A DNA stretch of 10,386 nucleotides, from the NCBI RefSeq assembly GCF_938039775.1, contig NZ_CALHTQ010000026.1, forward strand, positions 1-10,386, written 5' to 3'. The stretch's first letter is position 1; each line of letters starts with the position of its first letter. This document shows, piece after piece, positions 1 to 6,103 of the stretch. Made by a program: the position numbers and the translations under genes. Source of the DNA: an uncultured Mogibacterium sp. Lineage in GTDB: Bacteria > Bacillota_A > Clostridia > Peptostreptococcales > Anaerovoracaceae. The notes beneath the pieces were generated by a model that saw only the letters and a list, made by a program, of their open reading frames with translations, had not been told where the DNA came from and made no database searches.

Positions 1-181
1 TTTCATTTACACTTTTTTGAATATCATAAGAGAAGGTTGAATATAATAACAAAACATCAATATCTTCTGAATATTTATCTGGTTTCAATATGGAACCAAA
101 AATATAAGACTTGTCAAAAAAGCAAAACAAATCTATATTTTCTTTAATTAAATTAATTGCTTCTATTTTATTTAATTTCAT
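1..181 (-). CDS. Nucleotidyltransferase-fold protein, N-terminal part (truncated by window edge)
   Basis: About 60 codons are visible before the window ends; the gene continues off the left edge. Reading from the ATG at 181, the protein has G29-S30, nine residues, then D40-I41-D42 (context YIFGSI ... SEDIDVLL). This is the GS-x9-DxD signature of the polymerase-beta/MNT nucleotidyltransferase fold, in which the two Asp residues bind metal. The substrate cannot be told. It starts inside the last codons of the HNH gene (14-base overlap, different frame), so translational coupling is likely. No strong Shine-Dalgarno is seen, only GGAT six bases upstream; in-frame ATGs at 193 and 202 are alternative starts. 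Base composition is strongly AT-rich like the HNH gene and unlike the core genes to the right. It could be a toxin-antitoxin or defence nucleotidyltransferase; without the C-terminal part this stays open. Confidence 0.72.
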   Translation of the reverse strand, partial: MKLNKIEAINLIKENIDLFCFFDKSYIFGSILKPDKYSEDIDVLLLYSTFSYDIQKSVNE

Positions 182-1304
182 TGATATATCCATAAAACTC
201 ATCCATTGTAAGTAATTTAACTTCAAAATTATCAGCTAAGTTTAATGCTTCTCTTGATATACAGCATGACCCATTCCAATTATGTAAATTTACAATTACA
301 TAATTAGGTTTTGGCGACATGCTAGATAAAAATGTCCTACTTAAGCAATATTCATAAACAAAAACTATGTTAATGTCATTCACTTTAATTTCTCTTAATG
401 AATCTTGGTTAACATATGTAAAATTTATATTTCGAGATCTTAAATATTTCAAAGCAAAATTTAAACTTTCTAATCTAACACCCGTTTTTCTAAAACAACT
501 GTTATCATAATATAGCTGCCTTACTCTAGGAGTATCATCCATAAATATTTTTTCTCTATTTTTCAGTAATATATATGGTCTATCTATCCCTAGCATAACT
601 TCGTCTATCAAATTTTCTTTTCTCAATACTTTTATCAGTTCTTCCATCGACTCTGTGGATGGAAGAATATAATCGGTTACTGGCATGATTCCAAAAATAG
701 AGTTAATTTCCTGTGGAAAAAGCACCTCTCTCAACTTTTCTCCATCATCTCTGGTAATTTTAAATTCATCAACATGAGTTATAAACTTTTGAATCAATTC
801 TAAATTTGAATATTCCTTATACGAATGCTGCTGAAATAAAGTGCGATTATTATCAAATAATAATTTTAGCTTTTCATTATTTGATAATATTTGAGGCTCA
901 AATTTATCCCATAAAGACTTATTACCACTCAGGTAGTAACTTTTATATATGCTATAGTTCTCACTCAAAAAAGGAACAGCTTTTTCTTTAAGTTGATCAA
1001 AAGAGCTCAGTTCTACAGAAAAAAATTTTTCTAATTCATTTCTTCTAATCTCTTTCCATTGCTTAACAATGTTTTCATCTATAAAACCAGTTTTATCAAA
1101 TTTCTTATGACAATTCGGGCATAAAACTATCAAGTTTTCATATGAATTATCTTCTGTTTCATAATATGCACCGATATGTGCTTTTTCCATGATATCACTA
1201 TTCTTTATAAATAATTCTGCTCGACATTCTGGATTCATACATCTTCCCATAGATTCTGCCCATAATCTACGTTTTACATTTTCAGCAATTGCTTTTCTAT
1301 TCAT
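168..1304 (-). CDS. HNH-domain nuclease-like protein, two-domain accessory protein
   Basis: 378 residues. The N-terminal domain (about 1-90) is a zinc-supported HNH nuclease: C22/C27 (CMNPEC) and C62/C65 (CPNC) are the likely zinc knuckles, and H43 (KAHI), N57 (ENLIVL) and H66 are the HNH residues. All key positions are present, so it looks catalytically intact. The remaining ~280 residues are charged, have no membrane segments and match no family I can name with confidence. The last stretch (NYVIVNLHNW ... SREALNLADNFEVKLLT) resembles the closing strand-helix-strand of Mrr-like or sensor domains, but that is only a resemblance. The start is supported by a GAGGT Shine-Dalgarno seven bases before the ATG. 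The stop overlaps the start of the downstream nucleotidyltransferase, so the two are probably one transcriptional unit. The HNH part resembles the type found in effector nucleases of bacterial immune systems such as Cap5, but no SAVED domain is recognised here. The AT-rich composition suggests acquisition. Confidence 0.88.
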   Translation of the reverse strand: MNRKAIAENVKRRLWAESMGRCMNPECRAELFIKNSDIMEKAHIGAYYETEDNSYENLIVLCPNCHKKFDKTGFIDENIVKQWKEIRRNELEKFFSVELSSFDQLKEKAVPFLSENYSIYKSYYLSGNKSLWDKFEPQILSNNEKLKLLFDNNRTLFQQHSYKEYSNLELIQKFITHVDEFKITRDDGEKLREVLFPQEINSIFGIMPVTDYILPSTESMEELIKVLRKENLIDEVMLGIDRPYILLKNREKIFMDDTPRVRQLYYDNSCFRKTGVRLESLNFALKYLRSRNINFTYVNQDSLREIKVNDINIVFVYEYCLSRTFLSSMSPKPNYVIVNLHNWNGSCCISREALNLADNFEVKLLTMDEFYGYINEIK

Positions 1305-1347
1305 TTTCTAACCTCAGTTTATTTATATGGAAATTTATTGCCAAAAT

Positions 1348-1452
1348 TTATTTAATCATATGAAAATACTTCAACGCATCCAAAATAGCTTTTTCTTTTT
1401 CAATTTGGCACTGTAGAACTTTCTGATTCTCGTTCTTTGAAATATTATAAAG
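1348..1452 (-). pseudogene. Possible C-terminal gene remnant
   Basis: A 34-codon open frame with no start codon ends in TAA at 1348-1350 and is closed upstream by an in-frame TAA at 1453-1455. Its product is amphipathic and heptad-like (QCQIEKEKAILDALKYF), resembling the C-terminal helix of a regulator or transposase subunit. It sits in the AT-rich gap between rlmD and the HNH gene. I cannot assign a family. It may be chance coding potential; a decayed gene end at an insertion point is the alternative. Confidence 0.25.
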
Positions 1453-1491
1453 TTACGAAACTTCTAAACCATAACTACTCTTAACATGTGT

Positions 1492-1519
1492 AATATACAA
1501 AATATATAATTTAACTCAA
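1492..1519 (-). promoter_or_regulatory. Candidate promoter for the HNH/nucleotidyltransferase pair
   Basis: On the minus strand TTGAGT (1514-1519) is followed after 16 bases by TATATT (1492-1497), about 190 bases upstream of the HNH start. The gap is very AT-rich, so chance matches are easy. An imperfect AT hairpin at 1517-1546 (CAAATT arm, AAAAC/GTTTT inner arm) partly overlaps it and may be the weak end signal of rlmD. Confidence 0.35.
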
Positions 1520-1575
1520 ATTTTAAAAAACACAGTTTTGAATTTGTTTCTAGGTGCTTTATTCTCGGTACTTGT

Positions 1576-3192
1576 TTATTCAATATCATCCTTCGGAAGT
1601 TCCCCACTAATATATTTCTTAGATTCTAGTTTGGAAAGCAATACGATTGTCTCCACATGCATCGTCGCCACAAACATATCCACTGGTGTTGCCTCCACGA
1701 ACTCATATCCGAGTTCGCCCAGTATCTTGATATCGCGAGCCAGTGTTCCTGGGTCGCAGGACACGTACACTATCTTATCCACGTCACAGCTTGCGACTGC
1801 TCGGAGAAGTGCCTCATCGCAGCCTGCGCGCGGAGGATCTAGGATAGTGATCTTTGGGGCATTTTCATCTATGTAATCGACGAAAAGCTTATCTTCCTTG
1901 TCGAGGAGTCTTGGCATCACCTGTTCGGCGCGGCCTGTGTAGTAGCGCGCATTTACAATTCCGTTGATTACGGCGTTGCGGTTTGCGTCGATAACGGCGT
2001 TTTTTACGGACTCGATTCCGATGATCATGCCAGCATCGGCCGCCATGCTGAGGCCGATGGTTCCGATGCCGCAGTAGAGGTCGAAGACGGTTTCGCCGCC
2101 CTTGAGACAGGCGTATTCCCTGACCTTGGCGTAGAGCTTGCTCATCTGCTTCGTGTTGACCTGGTAGAATGCCGGTGCGGAAATCTCGAATTTCATGCCG
2201 TCATCCGTGATGTCGGTGATTGTGTTTGAGCCAGCCACCACCTCGTAAGCGGATGCGGGTTCGCGGAGGTCTTTTGCCTTGTTCACCTCGACAACCACGC
2301 TCTGTAGGAAGTACGGCTCCTCATCGGTCGAAACTGCGTCGATTGCGTCGCTGATGGTGTAGATGACCTTCTCGGCGTTTGGCAGTTGCTTGGATGTGCC
2401 TGTAAATATGAGCATCATCTCGCCCGTGCCCTCACAGACCTTGATGGTGAATCCCCTTAGAAATCCTTTCCCATGTCTCGCGTCGTATACGGTGAGTAGC
2501 TTGTCTTTCAGGATTTCGCGGACTGCATTGGCTGCAGCCATTGTCGCGCGTTTCTGGAGTAGGCAGTCGGTGCAGTCGACTATTTTGTTGCTACCGCGCT
2601 TGTTGAAGCCGACGAGCGGGCCAGCGCTCGTCATCGCCACAGCGAATTCAGCCTTGTTGCGGTATCTGAGCATCGATTCGAAAGCCTCGCTGCCAGCACC
2701 GACAGCACTCTCAATCTGCTCAGGTTGCCCAAGTTCCTCAGTCTGCCCAGTCCCCTTACTCTGACCTATCTGCCCTCCGTCGGCCCCGATTCTATCTGCG
2801 GCGCCCAGAACTTCCCTGACAGTTGGATCCTCAAGGGCGCCTATACGCTCGAGCTTAGTGATTATGTTTTTGCGCTTGATGCGGAGCTGCTCCTCATAGC
2901 TAAGCTCGAGCATCGAGCAGCCGCCGCAGTCCTGATAGTATGGGCACGGCGGCTGCACTCTGGCTGCGGAAGCCTCAAGAAGCGTGATTGTCTCAGCAAA
3001 TGCATAGCGCTTCTTGAGCCTCGTGATGCGGGCGCTAACCTTATCACCTGGAACGGCGCCCGCCACAAAAATAGCAAGGCCAGACAACCTGCCCAGTCCC
3101 TTGCCATCATCAGTCATATCTGTAATTTCGAGCTCTACGATCTGCCCTTCATTAACTACAAGAGCAGCAGTCTTATCCATGTTATCGCTCAT
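1576..3192 (-). CDS. rlmD: 23S rRNA (uracil-C5)-methyltransferase, RlmD/RlmCD type
   Basis: 538 residues from the ATG at 3192. It uses S-adenosylmethionine to methylate C5 of a uracil in 23S rRNA (U1939 in RlmD; RlmCD enzymes of Gram-positives also modify U747). Domains in order: a TRAM RNA-binding domain (about 10-75); an iron-sulfur cluster site with C83, C89 and C92 (CPYYQDCGGC) and C210 as the likely fourth ligand; and a Rossmann methyltransferase domain with FDLYCGIGTIGL (about 370-381), DPPRAG, nucleophile C479 (VSCDPGT) and base E514 (HVE). An inserted Gly/Gln/Glu-rich stretch at about residues 129-175 makes it longer than the roughly 450-residue norm. A GTG two codons upstream (3198) lies inside the Shine-Dalgarno, so ATG is preferred. 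It is separated from whiA by the repeat array and so probably has its own promoter. RlmD versus RlmCD specificity cannot be decided from sequence. Confidence 0.93.
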   Translation of the reverse strand: MSDNMDKTAALVVNEGQIVELEITDMTDDGKGLGRLSGLAIFVAGAVPGDKVSARITRLKKRYAFAETITLLEASAARVQPPCPYYQDCGGCSMLELSYEEQLRIKRKNIITKLERIGALEDPTVREVLGAADRIGADGGQIGQSKGTGQTEELGQPEQIESAVGAGSEAFESMLRYRNKAEFAVAMTSAGPLVGFNKRGSNKIVDCTDCLLQKRATMAAANAVREILKDKLLTVYDARHGKGFLRGFTIKVCEGTGEMMLIFTGTSKQLPNAEKVIYTISDAIDAVSTDEEPYFLQSVVVEVNKAKDLREPASAYEVVAGSNTITDITDDGMKFEISAPAFYQVNTKQMSKLYAKVREYACLKGGETVFDLYCGIGTIGLSMAADAGMIIGIESVKNAVIDANRNAVINGIVNARYYTGRAEQVMPRLLDKEDKLFVDYIDENAPKITILDPPRAGCDEALLRAVASCDVDKIVYVSCDPGTLARDIKILGELGYEFVEATPVDMFVATMHVETIVLLSKLESKKYISGELPKDDIE

Positions 3193-3195
3193 TTT

Positions 3196-3202
3196 CACCT
3201 CT
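3196..3202 (-). promoter_or_regulatory. Ribosome binding site of rlmD, decides the start
   Basis: AGAGGTG on the minus strand lies three bases before the ATG at 3192 (GAGG to ATG spacing of five). The upstream in-frame GTG (3198) is part of this motif and has no independent ribosome binding site, which favours the ATG. Confidence 0.6.
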
Positions 3203-3234
3203 GAATATTTTTATAAATTTATCTTTGCTTAGTA

Positions 3235-3988
3235 TTGATTTATAAGGATGAGGATGCTAGAATCCAAGCCGATTTTATATGAGTTTAGGCTTGCTTATTA
3301 ATCTCCTAGCCGCTAAAATCAATTACTTTGTGCTCGATTTTTGAGTTCCAATCCACTAAAATTCATCTCCTAATTTCTTCATAATCAGGGTTGCCTTCAG
3401 CTATCGCAGTCGCTAAAATCTTCATCCATAATTCTTAATAATCAGGCTTGATTTCAGATCTCGCAACTGCTAGAATTCCATCCTCTTTTTTGTTTTTTGA
3501 TTGCTTCTCATTCTTGCCTCTGTTAGAATCTCACACAGATTATTAGTTGGAAAATCCCAAGCATTATTCATTAAGGGGCTTAATTCCAGGTCTCACGCCT
3601 GCTAAAATCCCTACTCCAAATTATTAATATTTGAGCTTGATTTTATACTCCGCGTCTGCTAAAATTCCATCCGCATTTTTCACTTTATACTTGATTTCTA
3701 ATTCCGCAGCCGCTAAAATCTCCACCCATAATTCTTAACAATCAGGCTTGATTTCAGAACTCGCCCCTGCTAAAATCTCAACTTCATTATCCGCAGGCCT
3801 TGATTTCTCAAATCCCAACTGCTAAAATCCTGTCCCCTTTTTTCTTTTGCTTGCTTCTCAGTCTCGCCCCTGCTAAAATCTCCACCAAATTTTTAGCCAT
3901 GAAACTCCCTAAGCTTGACACCAAATAGCCTAAAATCCACACTCTCATCTAGCACAACCGAATTCCTAATCCCCAATCACTAAAAATC
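3235..3988 (+). repeat. Degenerate ~57-base tandem repeat array with promoter-like core in every unit
   Basis: About 14 units, core spacing most often 57 bases (range 43-79). Twelve units have a left box, exactly 17 bases, then a right box. Left/right box starts: 3235/3258, 3291/3314, 3334/3357, 3391/3414, 3448/3471, 3501/3524, 3580/3603, 3637/3660, 3691/3714, 3748/3771, 3800/3823, 3851/3874. Left boxes are TTGATT (six), TTGCTT (three), TTGCCT, TTAATT and TCGATT; right boxes are TAAAAT (nine) or TAGAAT (three). TG sits one base before the right box in eight units. This is the layout of a sigma-A promoter with an extended -10 on the plus strand. The spacer sequence varies between units but its length does not, while the distance from one unit to the next does vary. 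Two units near whiA are broken: 3915/3931 has TTGACA with only a 10-base spacer, and the last (about 3958/3981) has lost its left box. Units 3421-3477 and 3721-3777 agree at 49 of 57 positions by my count. Whether any unit is an active promoter is inference. Confidence 0.82.
3748..3776 (+). promoter_or_regulatory. Representative best promoter-like unit of the array
   Basis: TTGATT (3748-3753), a 17-base spacer ending in TGC, and TAAAAT (3771-3776) give a four-of-six -35 match, a five-of-six -10 match, an extended -10 TG and ideal spacing. A transcript would start near 3783 and run through the later units toward the 3' end of whiA, antisense to it. There is no ribosome binding site or reading frame downstream on this strand. 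Confidence 0.45.
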
Positions 3989-4042
3989 TCCCAAATTTCT
4001 AGCCACCACTTCACAGCAATTCATGATCCATCAGTCTTCAAC

Positions 4043-4071
4043 TGGCACTTTTAGATCCAGATTGGCACTTT
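4043..4071. repeat. Short direct repeat TGGCACTTT downstream of whiA
   Basis: TGGCACTTT occurs at 4043-4051 and again at 4063-4071, 20 bases apart (about two helical turns), just past the whiA stop codon. The spacing would suit a dimeric DNA-binding protein on one face of the helix, but nothing else supports a function. Confidence 0.4.
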
Positions 4072-4083
4072 CAATATTATGAT

Positions 4084-5046
4084 TTACCTCTCAAGCCCCT
4101 CCGCTATCTCCTTTAGCTTTGCGAAGCGTTTGCTAACGCCCGGTTTCTTTATTGGCGGGTTCAGGGCCTCGCCTATCTCCGATAGGCTGGCACCTGGGAG
4201 CTCAAGCCTGAGCTCCGCAGTGTCGCGAAGTACAGGTTCGAGGTTTTCTAGACCGAGCCTCTCCTTGATGATTTCTATATGGTGTATCTGCTGTTCGGCG
4301 GCGGTCAGGGTTCGGTCTACATTTGCGTTGTCACAGTTCGAGATCCTGTTTACTTCGCGCCTGAGCCCTCTGCCTATTCTGATATTCTCGAATTCAAGCA
4401 TCGCCTCATTAGCACCCATGATACCTAGCATATCGCTTATGTATTCAGCGCGCTTCAGGTAGACGATGTGCTCTTCACCGCGCTCAATTAGGCCAGCTGA
4501 CAGGTCGACGAAGCTGCCGATCAGCTTCTTGAGATCTTGAGCGACATGCACACTATTAAGAACGAATTCCAGATGGTAGCTCTTCCTTGGGTCAGACATA
4601 GTGCCGACTCCGAGAAACAGCCCCCTGAGGTATGCCTTCTTACAGCATTTGCTCCTGACAATCGGCTGATAAATTCCGTCGCTTAGGAACTCGTCTCCTT
4701 CTCTTATGAGAAGCATTCCAGTCTCACGGAGAATCTGCGGGCTCTTCTCTTCGGGCCTTATTACGAGCGAATATCTGTATCTATAGTTTCCGCGCGATTT
4801 CCCCGGCATCTGTGAGTTGCCAACTTCAATTCCTGCATTGCTGCCGAAGTATTCCTTGATCAAGGTCTTATAGTGCCTTGCAATCGCTGGATTCTCTGTC
4901 GATGCTACTATTGTAAATTTTCCGCCGCCAGCAAGTCTGAGGCTGCCTGCAACTCTCAGAAATCCCGTGATTTCCGCAAGCATGCAGCATTTCTTGCTCG
5001 GCATGACGCGCGCTAGTTCGCCCTTAGTCTGTGATGAGAAAGACAT
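4084..5046 (-). CDS. whiA: WhiA, DNA-binding cell-division/sporulation regulator
   Basis: 320 residues, normal length for the family. WhiA is a transcription factor conserved in Gram-positives; it controls sporulation septation in Streptomyces and affects cell division and chromosome segregation in Bacillus. The N-terminal and middle part is the degenerate LAGLIDADG homing-endonuclease fold (RGLFLGVGTMSDPRKSYHLEF, residues 141-161, is the family signature in two halves), without nuclease acidic pairs expected to be active. The C-terminal helix-turn-helix spans about 275-317 (LPGASLSEIGEALNPP then KPGVSKRFAKLKEI). The start is the only ATG before an in-frame TAA nine bases upstream; AGGGAG lies 12 bases before it, which is longer than ideal. 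It follows rapZ after a 181-base gap where yvcK normally sits, and is followed by the repeat array. Confidence 0.97.
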   Translation of the reverse strand: MSFSSQTKGELARVMPSKKCCMLAEITGFLRVAGSLRLAGGGKFTIVASTENPAIARHYKTLIKEYFGSNAGIEVGNSQMPGKSRGNYRYRYSLVIRPEEKSPQILRETGMLLIREGDEFLSDGIYQPIVRSKCCKKAYLRGLFLGVGTMSDPRKSYHLEFVLNSVHVAQDLKKLIGSFVDLSAGLIERGEEHIVYLKRAEYISDMLGIMGANEAMLEFENIRIGRGLRREVNRISNCDNANVDRTLTAAEQQIHHIEIIKERLGLENLEPVLRDTAELRLELPGASLSEIGEALNPPIKKPGVSKRFAKLKEIAEGLER

Positions 5047-5083
5047 ATGTCTTTATGACTCCCTTCAAGTTATATTTTGTATC

Positions 5084-5227
5084 GCTTGATTAACGCATAA
5101 GGACTAGCGCTTATTTTAGCTATCTACCGCTTATTTATAGACTTTTTATAGATATCTTTTGCTTATTTGTAGCTATCTAATGCTATATGATGCTTGTTTG
5201 CTATCTTTCGCTTATCTATAAGTCTAT
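5084..5227. repeat. Short degenerate repeats between rapZ and whiA
   Basis: This AT-rich gap is built from two recurring words on the plus strand: GCTTATT-like (5109, 5129, 5161, 5210; GCTTGAT at 5084; GCTTGTT at 5192) and CTATCT-like, with TAGCTATCTA twice (5117-5126 and 5170-5179). Spacing is irregular, about 18-32 bases. It does not have the 17-base two-box layout of the larger array. The word GCTTGATTAAC at 5084-5094 recurs at 10327-10337. Its role is unknown; it lies in the probable leader of whiA. Confidence 0.6.
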
Positions 5228-6100
5228 CTATTTCTTGCTAATTCCCTTTGCGATGAAATCAAGGTCTCTATGTGTCACCGTCACTCTATATCCATCCTCG
5301 TGGAAGAGCTCCGCCATCCTGTTGGCGATTGCCACTGATCTGTGGTGACCGCCGGTGCATCCAAATGCTATATTGAGATGATACTTCCCCTCGTGGATGT
5401 AGCCAGGTATGAGCTCCTTGATAAGCGCGTGGTACTTGTCCACGAACTCATTTGCTAGGTCCGACTTGAACACGTAGTTTACGATTTTCTTATTGTTACC
5501 GGTGAGCTTCTTGAGACTCTTCACATAATATGGATTTGGAATAAACCTGACATCTACCATGATGTCTGACTCGCTTGGAATCCCGTGCTTAAAGCCAAAT
5601 GAAGTCACGTTGATATTGAACTGATTTCCTTCCTTACCGAGGAATATTCTCCTCATCGCTAGATTGAAATCAGCAACCTTCATAGTGCTGGTATCGATGA
5701 TGAAATCTGCTTTCTTGCGCACACTCTCAAGCCTTGCACGCTCCTCTTCGATTACCGACTGTGTAACCTTTCCACTTGCGAGCGGGTGATGCCTTCTCGT
5801 CTCATTGAATCTTCTCACGAGAGTTGGAGTCGAAGCATCTACGAAGAATACGTCGCTCTCAATCTCCTCACTACTCTTGAGCTGGTCGATTACCTCGACT
5901 AAGTCAGAGAAAAACTCACCACCACGGACATCGGCAACGAACGCAATCTTGTCCATGCCATTTGTCATCGAAAGTTCTACGAAATTCATTACCAGCTTAG
6001 GTGGCATGTTGTCGATACAGTAGTACCCCTGATCCTCAAGCCAATCTGCGGCCTTAGTCTTGCCTGCACCCGACATACCTGTGACTATGACAATCTTCAT
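5228..6100 (-). CDS. rapZ: RapZ (YvcJ) P-loop nucleotide-binding / RNase adapter family protein
   Basis: 290 residues, full length. The N-terminal domain has a Walker A GMSGAGKT (8-15) and a Walker-B-like AFVADVRGG (63-71 region by motif order). The C-terminal domain carries the family block GCTGGHHRSVAIANR (247-261). RapZ in E. coli binds the sRNA GlmZ and RNase E and senses glucosamine-6-phosphate; the Gram-positive YvcJ branch hydrolyses nucleotides and its partner is less clear, so the RNase-adapter role should not be assumed. The start is an ATG with AGAGGT five bases upstream; that ribosome binding site is made from the last codons and stop of the PHP gene three bases away, implying coupled translation. 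It sits in the conserved murB/rapZ/whiA neighbourhood, linking it to envelope precursor supply. Confidence 0.96.
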   Translation of the reverse strand: MKIVIVTGMSGAGKTKAADWLEDQGYYCIDNMPPKLVMNFVELSMTNGMDKIAFVADVRGGEFFSDLVEVIDQLKSSEEIESDVFFVDASTPTLVRRFNETRRHHPLASGKVTQSVIEEERARLESVRKKADFIIDTSTMKVADFNLAMRRIFLGKEGNQFNINVTSFGFKHGIPSESDIMVDVRFIPNPYYVKSLKKLTGNNKKIVNYVFKSDLANEFVDKYHALIKELIPGYIHEGKYHLNIAFGCTGGHHRSVAIANRMAELFHEDGYRVTVTHRDLDFIAKGISKK

Positions 6101-6103
6101 CTC

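Larger units (their letters stand above)
3193..4083. other. Gene-free block of about 890 bases between whiA and rlmD
   Basis: No plausible coding frame exists on either strand here. Most of the block (3235-3988) is the degenerate repeat array described separately. The last ~95 bases before the whiA stop hold a 9-base direct repeat, TGGCACTTT, at 4043-4051 and 4063-4071, but no convincing rho-independent terminator for whiA. The ~40 bases next to rlmD are AT-rich and presumably carry its promoter, which I could not place with confidence. Confidence 0.8.

Noticed and set aside
806..991. Small plus-strand frame inside the HNH gene
   Set aside because: No ribosome binding site and no recognisable product; it is opposite an intact coding frame.
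168..1304. CBASS Cap5 effector with its cyclase
   Set aside because: The HNH part resembles Cap5, but no SAVED motif is recognised and the neighbour has a short GS-x9-DxD core more like MNT-type enzymes than a CD-NTase; the claim was lowered to a general accessory module.
2363..3204. Plus-strand open frames opposite rlmD
   Set aside because: They lie entirely over a strongly conserved methyltransferase gene and their products look like nothing known; they are shadows of its codon use.
3235..3988. CRISPR array
   Set aside because: Units are degenerate throughout, there is no alternation of identical repeats with unique spacers, and no cas genes are present.
3235..3988. Integron attC site array (similar unit length)
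   Set aside because: No GTTRRRY/RYYYAAC pairs, no cassette genes between units and no integrase.
3235..3988. Hairpin-forming repeats through GATTT ... AAATC within units
   Set aside because: The pairing holds in several units, but those with TTGCTT or TTGCCT left boxes break it, while the 17-base box spacing is kept; the promoter-like reading explains more units.
4043..4071. Sigma-54 promoter (TGGCAC)
   Set aside because: No TTGCA-type -12 element at the required spacing after either TGGCAC, and no activator gene nearby.
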